From JAOUEE01 sp051011595 (GTDB taxonomy: Bacteria; Actinomycetota; Acidimicrobiia; Acidimicrobiales; SHLQ01): DNA of 26,817 nt. A program made the position numbers and the translations under genes. Shown one piece after another: positions 23,966 to 26,817 of the stretch. The notes under the pieces are model-generated. The model saw only the letters and a program-made list of their open reading frames with translations. It did not search any database and had not been told where the DNA came from. Within the stretch, counting starts at the first letter, position 1. Each line of letters opens with the position of its first letter. The stretch spans positions 1 to 26,817 of the forward strand of contig JBPCTQ010000215.1 in assembly GCA_051011595.1 (NCBI GenBank), in the 5' to 3' direction.

Positions 23966-25159
23966 ATGCGTGATGTCATGCGTCGTTCCGCGCTTCTCCT
24001 GGCGTTCCTGTTGCTCCTGACCTCGTGTGGTGGTGATTCCGATGCCACGCCGGCGACCGCCTCCGACGGTGGTGTCGACTCGGAGTCGACTACGACCACG
24101 GCGGCCGTTCCCGGTGAACCTGCGTCGCGCGACGTCGGATCCGATCCGGTGTGCGCGGAGCTGGGGGACTGGATGGGTGCCATCGCCTTCGGTGGCGCCA
24201 CCAACGACATCTACTCCCGGGTCCGGACCAGTGCCAGTGCGCTCCCCGAGCCCTACCGAGCTCAGGTCGAAGCCGCCGTCGCCGGCGACACCCTGCGGTA
24301 TCCCGAGGCCAGTGCGGTCGACGTCGACACGTTGGTGACGTGTCAGTTCCCCTTGGTGGAGGGTGCCCTGGTGGCGGCCCTCAACGGCCAACCCGATTGT
24401 TACCTCGATGGCGACCGTCAGGTGCTGCTCGAGTCGCTCTGCGCCTTTGGTGGCCGGGCCCGCACCGCGGGCGCACCGGCCGAGATCGATGCCTTCTTCT
24501 GTGGCACGGTGCAGGACTTCAATCGTTCCGGTGCTGGTTCGGCGTCGGGCCAGTCGGCGATCGAGGAACTCAACCGATTCGTGGATGCGGCCCCTGCGGG
24601 TGTCGAGCGGCCCCTGCGCGACATCGTCGACGCCCTGGCCGCCGACGACACCGAAGCATTGCTGCGTTCGAGTCTCGAAGTCGACCGGGTGGTGAGCTGG
24701 GGTTGTGACGACTCGGTGGCCGGCGACTACATCGCCCTGGCCCGCGCCGCTATCGCCGCCGTCCCGCCGCCGACCACCGCCGTGGCCGCCGGCGAAGAGC
24801 CCGAAGGCGGGCCGGATGAGTTGGCCGGTGGTTCGGCCTACACCACCCTGTGCCAGGCCATCGACCGCCGGTTCTCGGGTTCGGCGTACACCGAGTGGGC
24901 GCTGGTGTTGGGAATCGCCCGGGACTCCGGTGCCCCGGCCGACGTGATCTCCATCCTGAGCCAGCTGGCCGATCCCGAGGTCAAGGGTGAAGACGTACGA
25001 GCGCCGCTGGTGGCAGCTCTGCAGCCGTTCCTCGACGGTCCGTGCCAGAACACCGGCCTCGACCAAGCTGCCGGAGACCCGCCCCCGGGCGAGGCGCCGC
25101 CCAACGACGGGGCCACTGAGGACCCCGACGAGGACGACGACATCCCCGAGGAGCTGTAG
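23966..25159 (+). CDS. Cysteine-containing lipoprotein, unknown function
   Basis: A protein of 397 residues. The signal peptide MRRSALLLAFLLLLTSC ends in a lipobox at Cys21 (counting from ATG 23966), followed by a Thr/Ser-rich linker, so it should be membrane-anchored on the outside. The rest is mainly helical and contains eight further Cys, each flanked by aromatic or polar residues (VCAEL, TCQF, DCYLD, LCAFGG, FFCGT, WGCDD, LCQAI, PCQN), which could form disulfides. A Pro/Glu linker divides it near residue 275, and the C-terminus is acidic (DPDEDDDIPEEL). I recognise no family. GGAGG lies only 3 bases before the first ATG; the in-frame ATG at 23978 is an alternative that also keeps the signal peptide. 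It ends 2 bases from the convergent msrB. Confidence 0.75.
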   Translation: MRDVMRRSALLLAFLLLLTSCGGDSDATPATASDGGVDSESTTTTAAVPGEPASRDVGSDPVCAELGDWMGAIAFGGATNDIYSRVRTSASALPEPYRAQVEAAVAGDTLRYPEASAVDVDTLVTCQFPLVEGALVAALNGQPDCYLDGDRQVLLESLCAFGGRARTAGAPAEIDAFFCGTVQDFNRSGAGSASGQSAIEELNRFVDAAPAGVERPLRDIVDALAADDTEALLRSSLEVDRVVSWGCDDSVAGDYIALARAAIAAVPPPTTAVAAGEEPEGGPDELAGGSAYTTLCQAIDRRFSGSAYTEWALVLGIARDSGAPADVISILSQLADPEVKGEDVRAPLVAALQPFLDGPCQNTGLDQAAGDPPPGEAPPNDGATEDPDEDDDIPEEL

Positions 25160-25161
25160 GG

Positions 25162-25596
25162 CTACTCGTCGTCGTTGGGTTCTCGTTCGAGCCGCAGGCT
25201 CGCAGAGTTCATGCAGAAGCGGTCACCCGAGGGTGACGGCCCGTCGTTGAAGACATGACCGAGGTGGGCACCGCACGTGCTGCACAATGCCTCGGTTCGG
25301 ACCATGCCGTGTGACGAGTCCGTGCGGGTCTCGACTGCCCCGCCGTCGATGGCGGCGGTGAAACTGGGCCATCCGGTACCCGATTCGTACTTGGTGTCGC
25401 TGTCGAACAAGGCGGTGTCGCAGACGATGCAGCGGTACATGCCCTTGTCGTGGCAGTCCCAGTAGACGCCGGTGAAGGCCCGTTCGGTGCCGGCCTGTTG
25501 GGTGACGGTGTACTGCTCGGGGGTGAGGCGCTGGCGCAGCTCGTCGTCGGTGTAGGTCTGATCGGTCATCATGCTCCCGTTGTCGGACATCACCAT
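25162..25596 (-). CDS. msrB: Peptide-methionine (R)-S-oxide reductase
   Basis: A protein of 144 residues from the start at 25596. It reduces R-methionine sulfoxide in oxidised proteins. The zinc-binding pairs are CIVC (Cys56, Cys59) and CSTC (Cys105, Cys108). The family motifs SGTGWPSF, SSHGMVRTE and GAHLGHVFNDGP are present, and the catalytic Cys128 sits in RFCMNSASL. The domain proper starts near residue 19 (DELRQRLTPEQY). A -10-like TACCGT ends 8 bases before the ATG at 25596, which favours this start as leaderless. The downstream ATGs at 25572 and 25569 follow a GGGAG and would give 136 or 135 residues, nearer the usual length. The preceding minus-strand gene ends 35 bases upstream, so read-through from it is possible. 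Confidence 0.95.
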   Translation of the reverse strand: MVMSDNGSMMTDQTYTDDELRQRLTPEQYTVTQQAGTERAFTGVYWDCHDKGMYRCIVCDTALFDSDTKYESGTGWPSFTAAIDGGAVETRTDSSHGMVRTEALCSTCGAHLGHVFNDGPSPSGDRFCMNSASLRLEREPNDDE

Positions 25597-25604
25597 GTTC
25601 AACG

Positions 25605-25610
25605 ACGGTA
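25605..25610 (-). promoter_or_regulatory. Candidate -10 hexamer for msrB (TACCGT)
   Basis: Read on the minus strand, TACCGT lies in the 35-base gap after the PH-domain gene and ends 8 bases before the msrB ATG at 25596. No -35 box is evident. Confidence 0.4.
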
Positions 25611-25631
25611 GCGGGCCGTTCGTTCCCGTTC

Positions 25632-26315
25632 TCAGGGCGCGTTGACGGCTTCGTTGGCCGCCAGATGCACCAGCACGTCGTGGAACTTCTCGTCGTCGAC
25701 CAGGTACGGGATACGACCGAGGGCCTGCTCCTGCCCGGCGCTCTCGATACGGAGCTCGCCGTAGCGGAAGATCTCGCCGCCCATACCGCGGCGCAGGGTG
25801 ATGTCGGTGACCTGGTGCAACGGCATCGAGGAGATGCGTCGCCCGAGCAGGCCGTTGATCTCGATGATTCGGCGATTGGTGATGTAGCGCACCTCGTAGC
25901 ACCCCCACCGGACCACATCGAGCGATAGGCGGGTGATGGTCCACAAGATGGCCAGCACGGCCAGTGACTTGATGCCCACCCCCGCCGACACCACCAGCAG
26001 GGCGCCGACGGCCAATCCGGCGTAGTCGATCCAGGACCAGTCGCGGTCGTGGATCATGCGCCACACACTGATGCCGGCCAGGATCAAGATGGCCAACAGC
26101 AACGTGCTGCTGGCCGGGACGGTTCCGGCGATCACCACCAGTGACAGGGTGATGATGGCCAGCGCCTCGAGCATCAGCGGGACCAGCGCCGCCCAGTGAG
26201 CCCGCCGTTTGTAGAAGTACACCTCGCGCGGGACCAACACGTCCTCGTCGTGGAGCGGCAGGAACAGGACCTGCACGGTCGGCCGCGTCGGCGGCCGGTA
26301 GAGGGGAGCGACCAC
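25632..26315 (-). CDS. PH-domain-containing membrane protein
   Basis: A protein of 227 residues. A soluble N-terminus (VLFLPLHDEDVLVPREVYFYKRRAHW) is followed by hydrophobic segments at about 43-66, 68-85 and 95-125. A bacterial PH-like domain (bPH_2 type) then runs from about 138 to the end: CYEVRYITNRRIIEINGLLG, SSMPLHQVTDITLRRG, FRYGELRIESAGQEQALGRIPYL. Such proteins are common membrane proteins of actinobacteria without a defined function. The GTG start at 26315 is 10 bases after the stop of the small membrane protein gene, so the two probably share a transcript from the site at 26584-26589. No Shine-Dalgarno is evident; a start slightly further in cannot be excluded. Confidence 0.85.
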   Translation of the reverse strand: MVAPLYRPPTRPTVQVLFLPLHDEDVLVPREVYFYKRRAHWAALVPLMLEALAIITLSLVVIAGTVPASSTLLLAILILAGISVWRMIHDRDWSWIDYAGLAVGALLVVSAGVGIKSLAVLAILWTITRLSLDVVRWGCYEVRYITNRRIIEINGLLGRRISSMPLHQVTDITLRRGMGGEIFRYGELRIESAGQEQALGRIPYLVDDEKFHDVLVHLAANEAVNAP

Positions 26316-26325
26316 TGGTGTGGGC

Positions 26326-26517
26326 TCAGCGAGGCTGTACGGCGGGCTCGGAATCGGCCCCCTCGACCATGCTGTCGATGAACTCGAGGCCGTTGCTGGC
26401 CATCGAGCCCACCCAACCGAAGAAGTCGTTCGCAGTGGTGCCGGCCTCGTTGGGATCGAGCGTGATCAGATAGGCGACGAACAACAACAGTCCGAAGTAG
26501 ATCAATGATCTGGGCAC
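26326..26517 (-). CDS. Small single-helix membrane protein, unknown function
   Basis: A protein of 63 residues from the GTG at 26517. This start is chosen because GGAGG (plus-strand positions 26523-26527) lies 5 bases upstream; the longer reading from ATG 26544 would start inside a strong hairpin. One transmembrane helix (SLIYFGLLLFVAYLITL) is at about residues 4-20. An amphipathic stretch rich in aromatic and small residues (DFFGWVGSMASNGLEFIDSMV) and an acidic tail follow. I recognise no family. It is the first gene of a minus-strand pair with the PH-domain protein and may be its small partner, which is inference from adjacency only. Confidence 0.65.
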   Translation of the reverse strand: MPRSLIYFGLLLFVAYLITLDPNEAGTTANDFFGWVGSMASNGLEFIDSMVEGADSEPAVQPR

Positions 26518-26522
26518 GGGTG

Positions 26523-26554
26523 CCTCCGTGGTCGCCGTCCACAATGACGGCGAC
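26523..26554 (-). promoter_or_regulatory. Leader hairpin and Shine-Dalgarno of the small membrane protein gene
   Basis: GTCGCCGTC (26531-26539) and GACGGCGAC (26546-26554) form a perfect 9-bp stem with a 6-base loop. On the minus-strand mRNA it is followed after 3 bases by the Shine-Dalgarno GGAGG (26527-26523) and after 5 more by the GTG start. The stem directly abuts the ribosome site without covering it, so it may stabilise the leader or respond to a factor. Confidence 0.5.
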
Positions 26555-26583
26555 GGGTCGCTGGCACTCCGCCCGCAGGGGGC

Positions 26584-26589
26584 AGCCTA
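26584..26589 (-). promoter_or_regulatory. Candidate -10 hexamer for the small membrane protein / PH-domain genes (TAGGCT)
   Basis: Read on the minus strand, TAGGCT lies about 67 bases before the GTG at 26517. Start of transcription near 26577 would give a ~60-base leader holding the hairpin and Shine-Dalgarno. It is the same hexamer as at 11639 and 17384. Confidence 0.4.
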
Positions 26590-26817
26590 CCCACCCCTTC
26601 ACCGAAAGCGGGCGAATGCTCACAGGCTGCGCGATTACTTCCCCACTCGCGCCGCTTCGTCTTGTTTGGTCTCGGGTTGTGGGCGGTCGGGATGTGTGGC
26701 CCCGCATCGTGGGCGATGCGGCGCTCCTGACGGGGCTGCGCCGGAGGCGCGGACCCGGGGCCTCATCCGTCGGCCCCTTGGTTTCGTACCGTTGTCGGAT
26801 CGGGCGAGGTCCTGTTG
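26590..26817. other. Right-end region without a supportable gene; two hairpins
   Basis: No convincing gene is visible in these ~230 bases. Two perfect inverted repeats are present: an 8-bp stem with loop TGGG (CCGCATCG at 26702-26709, CGATGCGG at 26714-26721), and a 6-bp stem with a 9-base loop (GGGGCC at 26757-26762, GGCCCC at 26772-26777). Neither has a T-tract. They could be terminators of a gene lying to the right, or part of a structured RNA cut by the window edge. Confidence 0.4.

Noticed and set aside
22676..25066. Upstream extension of the minus-strand hypothetical protein to 1032 residues
   Set aside because: The extension is antisense to cinA and the lipoprotein. The natural start at 22675 follows a -10-like box and begins a coherent domain.
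26518..26544. Longer start (ATG 26544) for the small membrane protein
   Set aside because: It would begin inside the 9-bp hairpin and lacks a Shine-Dalgarno, whereas GTG 26517 has GGAGG at ideal spacing.
26635..26817. Open frame on the minus strand running off the right edge (60 residues, stop TAA)
   Set aside because: About a third of its codons end in A or T, unlike the strongly G/C-ending codons of the real genes, and it includes several AGG and CGA codons. The peptide is Pro/Arg-rich with no motif. It could be the end of a gene but cannot be supported.
1..26817. CRISPR arrays, tRNA or rRNA genes, insertion sequences, integrases, attachment sites
   Set aside because: I looked for spaced direct repeats, CCA-ended cloverleaf-like segments, transposase motifs and flanking repeats, and saw none. 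The only tandem repeats are the two in-gene tracts.

Overview
The window is GC-rich DNA from an actinobacterium. Gene content and order match the conserved actinobacterial block pnp - M16 peptidase - dapB - ... - dapA - rnj - ... - ftsK - rimO - pgsA - ... - cinA. Several traits would suit a member of the Acidimicrobiia (SURF1 next to dapB, many small lipoproteins with Ser/Thr-rich linkers, leaderless-looking starts), but the class is an inference.

Layout. 1-2768 (+): 3' end of pnp, an M16 zinc peptidase and dapB. 2765-6687 (+): SURF1, a winged-helix protein, dapA and RNase J. 6671-8017 (+): an SGNH-like lipoprotein. 8082-13724 (+): ftsK, a Ca2+/Na+ exchanger-like protein, a small membrane protein, rimO and pgsA. 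13721-21944 (+): a five-gene insertion between pgsA and cinA, where many actinobacteria have pgsA and cinA close together. It holds a degenerate SGNH protein with two C-terminal surface modules, a CotH-kinase lipoprotein, a VTC-type polyphosphate polymerase domain protein, a DUF4956 membrane protein and a 1307-residue CotH plus beta-helix lipoprotein. 21968-22675 (-): a conserved hypothetical protein. 22700-25159 (+): cinA and a Cys-containing lipoprotein. 25162-26517 (-): msrB, a PH-domain membrane protein and a small membrane protein. The last ~230 bases hold no gene I can support, only hairpins.

How the genes may work together. The housekeeping part covers RNA turnover (PNPase, RNase J), lysine/peptidoglycan precursor synthesis (DapA, DapB), chromosome translocation (FtsK), ribosomal protein S12 modification (RimO) and phospholipid synthesis (PgsA). 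The accessory block looks like a cell-surface phosphorylation/polyphosphate module: a cytosolic polymerase-type triphosphate-tunnel enzyme, a membrane partner, and two exported protein-kinase-like CotH proteins. It is chained to rimO and pgsA by 4-base start/stop overlaps, and promoter-like sites also precede the VTC and DUF4956 genes. VTC, DUF4956 and CotH genes are, from memory, often neighbours in bacteria. Their joint function is not established as far as I know, so this is the best candidate for a little-described system here.

Control signals. Two start-site styles alternate. Many genes have a TANNNT hexamer 6-10 bases before the start codon and no Shine-Dalgarno, which suggests leaderless mRNAs. 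Others start inside the stop of the upstream gene (GTGA or ATGA). A few have clear Shine-Dalgarno sequences, two of them directly preceded by a perfect hairpin. Between the minus-strand hypothetical gene and cinA, two opposed -10 hexamers share a central TA.
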